A stretch of 64,000 nucleotides of DNA from Acanthosepion lycidas (Eukaryota; Mollusca; Cephalopoda; Sepiida; Sepiidae), in the NCBI GenBank assembly GCA_963932145.1, contig OZ010586.1, positions 56,234,340 through 56,298,339 on the forward strand, written 5' to 3'. Below the pieces are notes generated by a model. It was not told the DNA's origin and made no database searches. It was given only the letters and a program-made list of their open reading frames with translations. The translations under genes were made by a program, and so were the position numbers. Every line of letters begins with the position of its first letter. Position 1 is the stretch's first letter. Positions 1 through 11,208 of the stretch are shown here, piece by piece.

Positions 1-1800
1 TTTGTATATAATCTCATGGGTTAAGCATTTGTTGTTAAGTGGGAAATTTTCTTTGCTTCTACAATTACATTTAATGGTGTTATTTTGCTGAATGTTATTG
101 TTATTGTTGTTATAATTGTTATTGGTTTTGTTGGGTATTCTTTTTGTTGTGCTTAGTTATTATTTTCTCCTTGTTATCCATGCAGCAGCAACTAATTTTG
201 ATCGTATTTTATCGATAATTTTTGATAATTTACTGTTTTTACGGAAGTGTTTCTCAATTAGCTTACAGAATATTTTGCCTATATTTATTGTAGTTCGGTG
301 GAGACGGGTTGAACCAAATTATATTTCGTTTTATGTTGTTTTTGTTATTGTTTTCGTTTTTATATTCTAATTTGTTTGAATTTTGTTTGAATATCAGCCG
401 TTTTATAGGGCTGATTCGTATGATTTTTTTTTGTTTTCATTAAATATTTTTAAGTCGCTGGAATTTGTTGAAAGTCTTTTATTTATAGATATAGTTATTT
501 GTTTTAATACGGTAGTTGTTGGCAGGAATTTTTGTTAATATATATTGGTTTGTTATTAGGTTTACTGAGTGGTTTGTATGTTGTGTTGTTTAGGTTGAAG
601 GTTATACCTAGAAAATTTATTATTTTTTGGTTAGACTTTATATTGGTTATGAATTCTATGATTTTGAAGGATTTTATTATTTCTTATTTTGTCTGTAGTT
701 TCCGTCACTACATTTTCTTAGTAGTTTTAGTCCATCGTCTTTGTACAAACCCAAATATTTTTTGTTAAATATATTGGCTAATTTGTTGATTATGTATATG
801 CCTACGAACTCGCATACTTCTGCACCATCACGGCTACCCAATTAGGTAAAAAATTGTCATTTTGGCCATTTTTGGTTCATATTTTTTATTGTAGTATAAT
901 ATAGATTTTCTACAGTGTTTTATTATATTTATATCTTCATTGAGGATAGTTATATAATGTTTTACTAAGTTTAGTGTATTATTTAATATATTCTCTTTGA
1001 TAGATGAATAAAAGTCTTTTATATCGAAAGAATATAGTTTTCTTTATTGTTAATGTTATTAATTGTTGCTTTTGTGCTTTTCCATTGGTTTATGTTAAAT
1101 ATATTTCTTAGGTTTGAGCATATTTTTCTACTATATGTTTCCTTGGACAATTTTTTTTTTTTTTTTTTTTTTTTACTATATGCTTATTTTCCTAATGTTT
1201 CTTTCTATGGGGTTTAGTAATCTGCATGTTGGTTTGGTTAATACATTTTCCTTATGGTCTTTTAATTTAATAAATGGTTCTATTTTTGCTAGTTGTCAAA
1301 TTTTAGTTTATTGGCTGTTTTAGCTTTCTTTATATCACTTTCTGTTTCGTTATTTGTGGTTTTGTAAAATGTAGTAACTTTTTTTATCAATTAGTTTGTT
1401 GTTGTAATTGTTGATTTTCATTTTGTAGATTATCCTGAATTTATTTGCTCTTATAAATAGTTTTTTAGTTCTTTATTATTTTAAATCTTTTTTAAGTCTT
1501 GTTTTTTGGAAATTATTGTTCAATTTTCTTATTTCCAAGTTATTGATTACGCTTATTAAATCTCTTTCAAATACAATGAAGTTGTTTTGTTGTGGTGGGC
1601 ATTTCGTTTGATGTCAATCCAAATTTGTTTATTTTATTGTAATTATTATTGCCGTTGTTGCAAATACCACCAAATATCATTGTCTTTGTTGAGGAAATAA
1701 AATACTTTCCATCTTAGTAGACGTTTTATAAAGTCTTCTATTTTTTCTATAAGTTTGATTTTGTAATCATGTAGATTTGATGTGGGTATATTTTTGAAAG
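1..1800 (-). mobile_element. GIY-YIG-type retroelement (Penelope-like), degraded reverse transcriptase
   Basis: Read on the minus strand, this T-rich block is a decayed reverse transcriptase. In order it shows FIKLKDHKENV (about 1242-1277), DIKDFYSSI (about 990-1025), DGAEVCEFVG followed by the catalytic box YKDDGL (728-745), a NIIWFNP motif (about 296-325), and CNCRSKENFPLNNKCL (about 20-68). That last cysteine-rich motif sits just before the GIY-YIG nuclease domain in this family, so the nuclease should lie beyond the left edge. The YxDD aspartates are kept, but a double stop follows shortly after and several frameshifts break the frame, so it is a pseudogene. The family is common in aquatic invertebrates. 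The Penelope-like label is from memory of the family layout; the RT and cysteine motifs are what the sequence shows. Plus-strand ORFs here are shadows of the T-rich bias. Confidence 0.75.
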
Positions 1801-2509
1801 AGTAGTTAAAATTTATTGATTATATGTTAATATTAATTAGTGTGTTGATTTATTTGAGAAAAAAATAATAGCTGAAATAAATGAAAAATGTAAAAAGGGA
1901 TCAATATATATGTGTGCATATGTGTGTGTGATGCTTTTAAAGAGCCCACAGCTACTGCACTGATCCTTATCAGAAGAGTCGATGTTGCAGCCCATATTAA
2001 CTCCCTCCCAGAATGTATCCTTGTATAATTATCCGAGTTCAGAATAACCCTCGTGGTATGATCCTGGCAAGCCGACGTCATATCTCAGGCTATCAAACTG
2101 ATTAGTCTAAACTATATCCTCCAAACCAATTTATATCCGCAACTTTTTACTAACAATATCAACAACTTTTTTCTTAATTTGAATTTTATACCATAGCTCC
2201 ATTCTATAAATCGGTAATAATGTCTGATATGAAATCATTCAACAGTAAACAATATTTCTAAATGACTTAATAGGCGTTAGTTTAATTAATGTGAAAACCA
2301 AGGAATCGGAATCAATATGCAGACTGCAGAATGCACTCTCGAAATCCCTGAGGGCGTGTACCATTACATGATCCAGAGTATCCTATCTGAATAAAAGAAA
2401 AGATATACGTATATTCTAGCCTAGCACATTTTATACCCGGGGGTACGAACTAGCGTAGCTTTACTTATACCCCATGTATAACAGTAACTAGCTTAAAATC
2501 AAAGTCAAG
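1801..2509. other. Unassigned interval
   Basis: No gene recognised. A short TG-rich stretch lies near 1911-1931. A block at about 1935-2070 shares the phrase cactgatcctt followed by cagaag with 2888-2910, which suggests a dispersed repeat I cannot name. Confidence 0.4.
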
Positions 2510-2787
2510 TACCATACGTGATACACGCTTTGGTGAACATGTCTCTTTTGACTTAGGCAGAAGATTTTCTCGCAGTAGGCTGCTGTTTCTTTCGGCAGTA
2601 GACTGGTTGCCAATCAAAACTATAGGACCCAATTTTTCCTGTTATTCAATCCATAGTTGGGGAGAAAGAGATGGATTCCGACCTTTCCCAAGGGTATTTA
2701 AATGAATTTAACGAACCCGGCTGAAATTCGAACTTTGCTCTCCGATTTCACATTCCGAGCCGTTATCCATTACAGCCTACCGCCCAT
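2510..2787 (-). mobile_element. tRNA-derived SINE, minus-strand copy
   Basis: The reverse complement starts with a tRNA-like head: an A-box-like stretch (taatggataacggctcgg) and a B box (agttcgaatttcagc). The body contains cccttgggaaaggt, caactatggattgaataaca, a box like ggcaaccagtctactgc, and a tail like gcgtgtatcacg. The same order of boxes recurs on the plus strand at 27376, 35515, 37980 and 43645. A Pol III promoter head plus a conserved body without coding capacity marks a SINE. Short relative to a LINE and not autonomous. Confidence 0.75.
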
Positions 2788-3768
2788 CCAGCTTCAAATA
2801 ACTCCACGTATAATCTGGGCTGGGGTGTATATTATACGCTGTTACACTAGAGGGTGTGACACTTTGATCCGTGGTAGAGCACAAAGATACACTGATCCTT
2901 GGCAGAAGTCCTGATTCATACGTAAATAACCGCGTCAGTTTTTACTGGTATTATGCTAGAATCAAATGAAATGCAATGAGTAATCATGTAAAATTAACAA
3001 AATTATTTTAACTCGGTCAGATGATATACGCAGCGTATGATGTAATTGTAACAAGAGCCTTGCAAAGAAAGTATCACAATTTCAGTCTGCTTAAATAGAC
3101 AGCCAATTTCATTAAAAGTTATTTTAAAAGGAAATACTAATAACGATGGCTCGATCAATTCAGCTAATCTTTTGCTATGAGAAAGCGGACAGCTGTGAAG
3201 ATTTATCAGATTCAAAATGGAATTTACTTTCGTTTCTTCGCTACTACCTCATGTTTCCTCCAATTTCTAACCACAGGTGCGTCGAATGAGATAGCAGCTC
3301 TAACGTATCGCATTCATCAACACCTTTTTTTCATTACGCGCAAGCACACACACGCACGCACAGGCTCGCACGCACAGGCTCGCACGCACACATATATGGA
3401 TGTGTGTGCGTACAATCCAAGTGTAGAGACAAATATATGTGCTTATGATTAATAAATATTCTTTGTCAACTAATAAATTACTAAGTTGGTTTCGACCTGA
3501 AATTTTAATTCTTGCAGTCTATCAGTCTGCAATTTTTGTGAGATACGCTTTTTTAAAAAAATCGTTTGACCGAACAAAATTCAACGATACAAATTCTACA
3601 AAGTTGGCATCTTGGGAAAATTAACATTATATAATAATAGATATGTTATCGTCGACTTTAGAGTAAGGATTAGTCTCGCTGATATTTCTGTGTTCGATTA
3701 TGCTTTCATTTATATCTCTGCTTGGCTCAGTAAAACTTAATAAATAGCACACACACACACGTATATAC

Positions 3769-3778
<10 letters not shown>
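2788..3778. other. Unassigned interval with CA-like minisatellite
   Basis: No gene recognised. A CA-like minisatellite with a repeated gcacgcacaggctc unit lies at about 3344-3391. The small ORFs here (up to 91 codons) are built partly on that repeat. Confidence 0.4.

Positions 3779-3866
<88 letters not shown>
3779..3866. repeat. (TA)n microsatellite
   Basis: Near-perfect alternating AT tract preceded by (CA)n and (CATA)n. It produces meaningless Ile-Tyr ORFs. Confidence 0.97.
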
Positions 3867-3867
<1 letters not shown>

Positions 3868-4181
3868 GTATCGCTGTATAAAATGCATTTGAAAAAGACC
3901 ATTGCAGTCTTTGAAAACGACTCGTTTTATTATCTCCTGCAGGCCGGCGTTTCTCTATCAGTCTTGTTATTCATATCTGTTCAGAGGCAGGCAAAATTTC
4001 AGAATTCAAGTCGATTTATTTTGTTTTGAGCGCAATTATCACGCAGTAAATGTTTCAGTCTATTTGAAAATCTATTTCTTCAAATTATAATTCTTAATCG
4101 ATGGACGATTTATTTTTGTTGTCCACACACAATGATAACTTATTAGACACTGTAAGTGAATCGGAATATACAACCAAGTTA

Positions 4182-4241
4182 TTAGGTTGGTGCAAAAATA
4201 ATGTCGTTTTTTCACATATGTTACAATGTGAGAAAACCTAA
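4182..4241. mobile_element. Mariner-type MITE, one arm shortened
   Basis: It begins ttaggttggtgcaaaaataa, identical to the arm of the palindromic element at 7352, and ends agaaaacctaa. It is flanked by TA on both sides (4180-4181 and 4242-4243), the Tc1/mariner target duplication. The right arm lacks the middle of the inverted repeat, so this is an internally deleted relative. Confidence 0.8.
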
Positions 4242-4243
4242 TA

Positions 4244-5149
4244 GATTTTGTATAGTACGTATTCAAGATTTCAATGTTAGAATTTAGATTTCATGAGTAT
4301 TGTAGATTTTTATGTGTTAACGCTGACTATGAGGGCCACTAATAAAATTGTACATGTGTGTTCTCTAAATGAAACTTGCTATACATCAAAGGAATTTACT
4401 AGATAATTTGGTATTCGGACAATTTTTTAGGGTTCTGTTTTTTGCACGAGAACAAATTACTGGGGATTTCTCTTGGGTTTCTACACTTGGATTTCACACT
4501 CATTCTATATGTGTATCAAACAAATCACTCACAAACGGAAAGGTTTAGGAAAAGAAAGTAATGAAAGATTGCAATTAATAACTGATGTGGGTGCCAAAGT
4601 TGGGCCCACAGAAGTAAAACACGGAACACGGATTAGAAGTATGAAAGATATATTAACAACAGGTTACAGAGATAGTGTAAGCAGAGCTTACTATAAGTTA
4701 GTGTCCAACACTGGTAGTCGTACGAGACTCTCACTGTCTCTCTGTGTCACTCTCTATCACTCTCCCTAGAGTGCTATGTCGCCTACTTAATATAGGCCTG
4801 GAAGAGTATTGTGTAGGTAGTTTCCGGTCTCACAATAATAACCATATTAACTTGCTTAATCATTTGATGTTTACTCAAAATAAATGAATAAATAAGGAAG
4901 ATCCGATACTGAGAAGAACGGATTTTGTTTGGTCATCATCATAGACTATCCTAGTAGAAGATTCATAGCTTTTCCGAAGAAATTCTTTCTAAATGAATGC
5001 AGTATATATTATGCGAATCCTACATTTGTTTACTTTTCGAATTCAAATTTATTTTTTTCTTAAAATCGAATAAACAATTTTTATTCTCATGTTCCTCTTC
5101 AATTTGAATTGGCTTTCTTTTATTGCTGCTAAAAATCTATTAAATTATT
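4244..5149. other. Unassigned interval with unrecognised ORF at 4473-4769
   Basis: A 98-codon plus-strand ORF (4473-4769) resembles nothing I know. Its end is a low-complexity ctctc/cactctc stretch. I do not support it as a gene. Confidence 0.3.
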
Positions 5150-5815
5150 TGAGCTTTCGTGGTATGTTTTCCGCTGACATGAAGTGGAAATATTGAATCA
5201 GTTTCTAGGCTTGCTGCTAGGAATGTTGGTTCAATGTAACGTGATACACATTTTTACACGACAAAGTTTATTTTACAGATTTATAAGTCTACCATTCATC
5301 CATGCTTTGAATATTGCTACCACATCTGGTCCAGTGCTTCTGTTACATATTTAGAGATTATTGGTTAAATCCAAAGAAGAATCTGCAATGTTGTTGGTCC
5401 TAGCCTAGCATTTCAGCTTCAATCACTTTCCCAGCGCCGTAACATAGTTTCACTGTGTCTTTTCTAGAAATACTTTCATGGTAATTCATCTGATGAAATC
5501 ACCTCTATAGTACCTAGTTTTTTTTTTAAATCCAGCTTAGTACTAAACAGACTATTGAAATGGCTGAGATGTAACCGTAATTTCTATGCTAACAGTTTTT
5601 ACTCTCGCATTTCTCGCTTGTGGAACTGTCTTCCGGCTTTTTGCTTTCCAGCCAAGTTTGATCTTCAAACATTTCAATCGGACGTCAATCGTTATCTTCT
5701 ATCTTAATTCCTGTTCTTTTCATTGTTCTCTCTCCTTAATAATATTTTCTCACACTCAGAAACTCCTAGCTTCTTAGTGGTTTTATTGCCGTGAAATAAT
5801 TTACAAAAAAAAAAA
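5150..5815 (+). mobile_element. LINE family A (jockey-like), 5'-truncated 3' end
   Basis: Plus-strand remnant of the C-terminal part of a non-LTR reverse transcriptase. It begins near the ADMKWK region (ctgacatgaagtggaaa). It runs through a degenerate YKSTIRPCLEYC block (about 5280-5330), QSLSQRRN (about 5420-5450), and the final block around 5586-5705. It ends in a 3' UTR containing cttagtggttttattgcc and an A-rich tail (5803-5820). The same blocks occur at 28895-29822 (plus) and 17726-20340 (minus), so all belong to one family. Several stops and frameshifts make it dead. Truncation at the 5' end is the usual result of incomplete target-primed reverse transcription. Confidence 0.75.
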
Positions 5816-5820
5816 GAAGA

Positions 5821-7349
5821 AACCTCTAATTCTTTAACTGGAGTAGAAAATTTGCCAAGACCTTTTTAAACATGGCTGATTGGAACAAAGAAATGCGTTT
5901 GAACCAAACCGGATTCTCTTCACAAAAGAAAGTTTTTTAATGCTGCAGAAATTGACGCTAAGATTTCCGCAGTAAATCTCAACAAATTCATATTTTCTGT
6001 CTCGTAAGTTGTTGACGACTACTAGTACCATTAGTAACATTCTAGACAAGACCAATGCAAATTTGTTTTCCAGAACTTATCAATCATTTTTTCAAGAATC
6101 TCTATGCTTGTTAAAATGTTTATCAAAATAAAATCCAATATGCTTAACATCTAAAAATAAAAGTACTTTCAAAGCTTCATTGTTAAAAAAGTTAATATAA
6201 GTTATTTAGTAGAAATTTAGCGAAGAAACCAAAATGACTGAATGTTATCAGGAACAACCGTTCCTTTGTATCTAATTGTTAATCCTTTTAACATTAACAG
6301 ACTGAATCATAATTTGTGTTAATAATATTTTATATGACCGTCTGAGAGGTGTTCCTGCTTTCAAAACATCTCATATCCTATCATTTTGTTCTGTTTTCAT
6401 GTTAAGGAACGCTCAAAGGAGTAACATAATCTTATAACCTGTGCTTCTTCTTGTTACGTTCATAAAACAACGTCTTTCAGTAACTTAAGTAGCTCTTGAG
6501 TTTTGTATTAGGTGAACAGTTAGTAAACAATAGACTATATTCATATGTTCTTAAGTGTTAATTTTCATTGCATTGTAAATAAAAGATTTGAATAACAAGA
6601 ATGAAAAAAAGCTTCAGAAGAAACCAGAAAATCAATCCTAAACAAAAAACAAGAGACAAACCTCTACACCAGTTCAAAAAACCAGGGAGGTGTATGAACT
6701 GGACGATAGGCAACCCTATCTACTCCTATCTATTTTAATGTCAATAAAAAACATTCTTTCTAAGGGAAGTTGATCAGGGATGACTGACCTAAATATGTAC
6801 TGGGCTTAACCTAAGAGATACCAAAGTAGACTTTGCATTTAGTGTTACACCAGATCATCAGAGAAGCGAGGTATATTAGACAGTTGAGCTGAAAGATAAT
6901 CTCCTAGCCACTAGATGCTTATTCGCGTTTCATGAGATGTCAGTGGCAGGAACATATATTTGAGAAACAGATCCACGTTTAGAGAAAACCTGCAACGTCA
7001 CACACCCATTAGTTGCTGTTAATTGACGAGACCCGGGGCTGAATAAACAGTAATTTGACGGATTTAGTCTCGTCTTCAAAATAATTCAACGACAATTTTT
7101 ATGTACATCTCCATTTTAACGCTTTTTCAGCATACCAACACATAAATAGAATTGGGTTTGTTGAAATTTTCTTCCAAAATAAAAGAAAGGCATTCATGTA
7201 AACAAAAACACTTCCGACAGATTCGTTTCGTGAGATTTCGATGGAAAACTAAGTGGCAAAATAGAAAAGGCATTTTTTATTCCTTTGACTGGCACAGGCA
7301 AATTATCGATTCGTTAAAAGTTACTACAATGTTAATATTAGACAGGAAA
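5821..7349. other. Unassigned AT-rich interval
   Basis: No gene or recognised repeat. Only short ORFs occur (73 codons minus at 5834-6055, 67 codons plus at 7152-7355), without recognisable domains. Confidence 0.45.
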
Positions 7350-7351
7350 TA

Positions 7352-7421
7352 TTAGGTTGGTGCAAAAATAATGTCGTTTTCTCACATGTGAGAAAACGAC
7401 ATTATTTTTGCACCAACCTAA
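7352..7421. mobile_element. Palindromic mariner MITE (MADE1-like), 70 bp
   Basis: A perfect palindrome with two 35-bp arms and no spacer: the left arm starts ttaggttggtgcaaaaataa and the right arm is its exact reverse complement. TA lies immediately on both sides (7350-7351, 7422-7423), the mariner target site. The first 16 bases match the terminal repeat I recall for the human mariner MITE MADE1/Hsmar1. It has no coding capacity. If transcribed it would fold into an uninterrupted hairpin. Perfect arms suggest recent insertion or gene-conversion upkeep. Confidence 0.93.
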
Positions 7422-7598
7422 TAATTAATTGCACTTGCAAGTAAGTTTGAAGCTAAATAGTTGTGTCAAAATCTGATATGAAAATATACATTTCGACGAA
7501 ACAATCAGATAATTCCCAAATTGCTAAATTAAATAATCTGGAAGACCAATTTGAGAGCAATGAGGTGTTGGCGTGCCATACGAGTTTAAGGATCGAAT

Positions 7599-7642
7599 AA
7601 CTACTACTACTACTACTACTATAACCATTACTACTGCTACTA
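7599..7642. repeat. (ACT)n microsatellite
   Basis: Seven uninterrupted act units followed by imperfect ones. Confidence 0.9.
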
Positions 7643-8039
7643 TATATCTACAACAAATTATCGATTCAAAAAGGTAGTATTATTATTACCTTAATGGAAT
7701 TTAACTTTTACTGAATATTTGAATTAGTACAAGAGAATGTTTATAAGAATTCCGTATTAAAATAGCCAAAATATTCTACTAGAATTAATTTATGAAATAA
7801 CATAGACTTCAAGTAAAAAAAGATTACAACCAGGATGGATAGTTGAAATATTTTTACTTTAGATTTTAAAAACAACTGTTTTTACATTTGCTAAATTTGT
7901 CGAGGAAAAAATGTTGAATATAACCTACACTATTAACTATAAGTGTACATAGCAATGATAGAGTTTCATTTTTTTTTTATTTATGCTCATATTTTATTCA
8001 TTTTTGTCGGAATATAGAAAACGCTGACTGATACAACAC

Positions 8040-8300
8040 AATTAAAGGCTGACACATCTTTTATACCCCATTAAATGTTGACACATCTGTGCTATCCAAT
8101 TAAATGCTGATATATCTGTCCTATACTATTATATGCTGACATATCTTTACTACCTTTACTACTTTTTGCTTATATATCTTTATCACCCCATTAAATACTG
8201 ATATATCTATACTATCCCATTAAACTTTGATATATCTATACTATCCCATTAAATGCTGATATATCTATACTACACTGTTAAATGCTGATTGATACCAATG
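8040..8300. repeat. Minisatellite, about 29-bp unit, eight to nine copies
   Basis: Repeated blocks of the form attaaatgctgatatatct followed by atactatccc. The right-hand copies (8190-8280) are nearly identical and the left-hand ones more diverged. No coding frame is kept. Confidence 0.88.
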
Positions 8301-9753
8301 CTTTTTACGAATTAACTGAAGTTGTTTTTATATTCTTTGTTATTCACAGCGCTTAAACGATCATCACGATTCTGTGTGAGAATTGATTTATCTTGGCGGA
8401 CATCTGCTTTCTCGTCTAATTCTATTTGGCAACAGAATCAGGTCAGCGGTTCAACGTTTATTATGACTGCAAATATTGGAAAATTGAAGTAATATTATTC
8501 GACAGATAAATCACTTGACTATGTTGCACTTTTTATAGGCGCATAACTTCCAAGCTTCTAAAATAGGTATCAGATATTATATTGGACTCATCAGTGAATG
8601 TCTTTTACAAGATGGCGTTACTAAAAAGAAAAACAGAACTATAGAATCTGATGGTCCTAAGATGCGATATTTGAAAATTAAAATACTTCTTCCCTGTAAT
8701 ATACGTCCGATGTAGCGCATTTATTGTTGTTGTTGACTATGCACTGTACACCCATATAAATCTGATGATATTTTCAAAATAGGAATACTTTCTCCATTAG
8801 TTTCTTGTGTTGTCATTCTCCACTCAAGTTGAAATAAGAAAAACCTGTCACCAAATTACGATGCATGACGCTTATCGACAAGAATGATAATCCAATTATT
8901 TGATAGATCATTCACCATAGTCTCTTAAGTGGATACTCGTATTCAATCGCATTAAGTCTGTATTTTTTATTAGCTTTCACTTCGATAAACTTCAATAAAT
9001 GTTCACTTTCTACATGAGAACAATGTTTTATAATTCTCTTAAACAATTATCGTGCAGCCTCTCTTCACAAGGCCAGTAGAATGAATATTGATGTGTGATT
9101 ATTTAATAACAACTTAGGAATTAGAGGCAAGATAGAGTGAAGAAGTAAAACTCAGGGATGATAATATTTACGATCCTTTAAAATATTTTAATGGAAGGTA
9201 GAAATGATAAATAGTATCAAATAAAATAAATTAAAAAGGCTGACTAATATTGAACTTGAAACCTTATGCAGAAGGCTGTTGCGGTCAATCATAAATGTCA
9301 TAAATGTATGTCGGTTCATTGCTAAAGGAAATGACAACCACCAAGGTGAATGCGAAGCGGGCAAAACAGTTTGAAAAGCAATTTGTACTGAATGACATTC
9401 ACAGTCAGGGGAAGATAACTGTTGTAAAAATGTACCCCAGCGCAGGAAAGAAGGAAGGCACAAAAGTAAGTGAAAAGAAAAAAGAACAAAATAGGGAAAT
9501 ATTTAAATTTGTAAATGTAGGAAGAAATCTCGAGTTTGTAAAAGTTGTGACGATGGGAATGAAAGAAAACATCGCTTTTAAAAACCGCGAAAAAAGAGGC
9601 AATGCGCAAGAAATGCCGGGAAACTGCTATGAACGTATCTGTAGAGATGATTGTATAACCGGACGGTAGAGGAAGAAAACAAAAGGGTTAAATTTGAAAT
9701 TGTTCCACGTATATTTACCTGGCCTCCCAACTAAGGTTGTATGTGACACAAGG
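8301..9753. other. Unassigned interval with lysine-rich 121-codon ORF
   Basis: A plus-strand ORF at 9304-9669 has an ATG start and 121 codons. The product would be strongly basic (many KK and RK pairs) with no signal peptide, membrane segment or recognisable domain. Overlapping ORFs of 91-95 codons exist on the opposite strand, which argues for a chance absence of stops. There is no visible promoter and no polyadenylation signal I would trust. I do not recognise it. Confidence 0.25.
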
Positions 9754-10006
9754 TATTGTGGGGACCTACCTACAAATGGACTCTTCCACACCTATATAAT
9801 ATAGCTACCAACTCTGAGTAAAGGGAGTCACCAAATGAGGGTCACCGAGTAGTAGCCATAGAGTGAGTGAATGAGTGAGTCAGGACACCAGTGAGAGAAA
9901 GTACTCTTCAGTCCACATTTACCTTTGTACTACGTTTCCGAGAATATACTATTTAACCTTATATCCGAGTCCGTGTTATCTTTCTATGGTCCTCTACACC
10001 ATAACA
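9754..10006 (+). mobile_element. Solo LTR, family L1, with 5-bp target duplication
   Basis: The unit starts tattgtggggacctacc and ends acaccataaca. The pentamer caagg lies on both sides (9749-9753, 10007-10011), the usual 5-bp LTR-element target duplication. The left end was probably TG before a G-to-A change. It has a TATA-like stretch near 9793 and gagtgagtgaatgagtgag repeats in the middle. The LTR at 44652 shares the start (ggggacct-acc), the stretch close to atatccgtgtt, and the end ccataaca. No internal region or second LTR is present, so it arose by LTR-LTR recombination. Confidence 0.75.
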
Positions 10007-10011
10007 CAAGG

Positions 10012-10463
10012 TCGTTTTAACTTGAGGAACGCCATAACATACTTATGCATATGGATCAAGAACAAAAATTAATTTTTGCCCACCCAACCTTTTTAGTGCG
10101 ATGAGGAATGTGCTGCCGTAGGGTTGGAATCCCCGTGGATGAGCAACTTCTCCACATCTAAAATGAGGAGAAATATAGCTCCACTTACAACATAGGGACG
10201 TTAACCACGCCTCAGTAAATCCTCATTGGCTAATGGTTAACTTCTGTGCCAGCTGAATTAATGTCGGTTCGATATTTTTTCAAATCATCTGGATATATCA
10301 GCGTCTACTTCCACTTACTTTGTCTCGGGAAAAAATGACATTGAAAACTAAAGACTAACATAGAAAGCAAAAGCAATTCTCTCATCTGTAGGTAGTTTTA
10401 CAATACTTTTCAGTTATTAGAGTAAAAAAAATACAATATTCAATTCATATCGTTTAATTAGAG
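10012..10463. other. Unassigned interval
   Basis: No gene recognised. The phrase gggttggaatcccc (about 10119-10132) resembles a tRNA B box, but no matching A box or fold could be placed. Confidence 0.35.
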
Positions 10464-11208
10464 TAGAGGTCAGCAAACTACTGCCCCCGGGCCGGATTCG
10501 GCCTGCGATATCAGTTCATTCGGTCCGCCGACGCACTGTACCACAAATGAGCTAAAATATAACTATTTATATGAAATTATCAATAGATTGTAGTTAAACT
10601 TACTAAATACAAAAAATTAATATCAATGTAAGTAAAAATGACAAAATTTGGCCAATCTGATTTTTGTATCTGACAATAAAAATGTTTTAGGAATATCAGT
10701 GAAATATGAATTTCGGTGATTTTTTGCGAATTTTGATATCCGAGTGCTTTTTGTGCAAGTGCCTGCAATGAAGTTTCTAAGAAAAGCGATACAAATAGAA
10801 GAAATTTGCCTCTGGTATGATATCAGTGTTAGGAAATAACTTGTCTGTAAATAAACAATTTCAAAAATGAGGAAAAAATCAGAACGAGGTTAACTGATGA
10901 ACTTTTAAAAGCAAAATTCTCTTGGTTCTGAATTCTGCATCAGCAGCAGTTCTAGAGCAAATATTGAAAAGGTAAACGCCAGATTCACAAATCTCACTAA
11001 CCTTTTTTTGCTGCTTAGTTTGTGAGATTCAAATATGCGCGTATTGGATGTAATATAACTATTTTATTGCTAATGTCTACTTCTTTGATAACTTTTTGGT
11101 AAATAACTTTTTGTTGTCTTTATTTTTTTGTGCATTCAGTATATTGTATTGAACAAAATGGTGAACCGACCCGCACTCGTCATTCTCTCAGTTATCTGGC
11201 AACCTCTG
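10464..11208. mobile_element. hAT-like non-autonomous element
   Basis: The left end reads tagaggtcagcaaactac, followed by a GC-rich block ccgggccggattcggcctgc that is typical of one hAT terminus type in animals. The right end, read inward, is cagaggttgccagataac. The two ends match in 10 of their first 15 bases. The inside has no transposase frame. I see no clear 8-bp target duplication, so the exact borders are uncertain. Confidence 0.45.

Noticed and set aside
116-1323. Hydrophobic, Phe/Leu/Val-rich plus-strand ORFs that look like membrane proteins
   Set aside because: They are antisense shadows of the A-rich minus-strand reverse transcriptase relic.
3627-3902. Ile-Tyr-rich ORFs (also at 32064, 35201, 37763, 50967, 58592, 63099 and others)
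   Set aside because: They are translations of (TA)n arrays and have no coding meaning.
8040-8300. CRISPR-like array (regularly spaced repeats)
   Set aside because: Units are contiguous and diverging with no unique spacers, and the genome is eukaryotic.
9304-9669. 121-codon lysine-rich ORF as a host gene
   Set aside because: No domain, promoter or splice evidence, and similar-length ORFs occur on the opposite strand.
10100-10140. tRNA gene suggested by gggttggaatcccc
   Set aside because: No acceptor, D-arm or anticodon stem could be folded around it.
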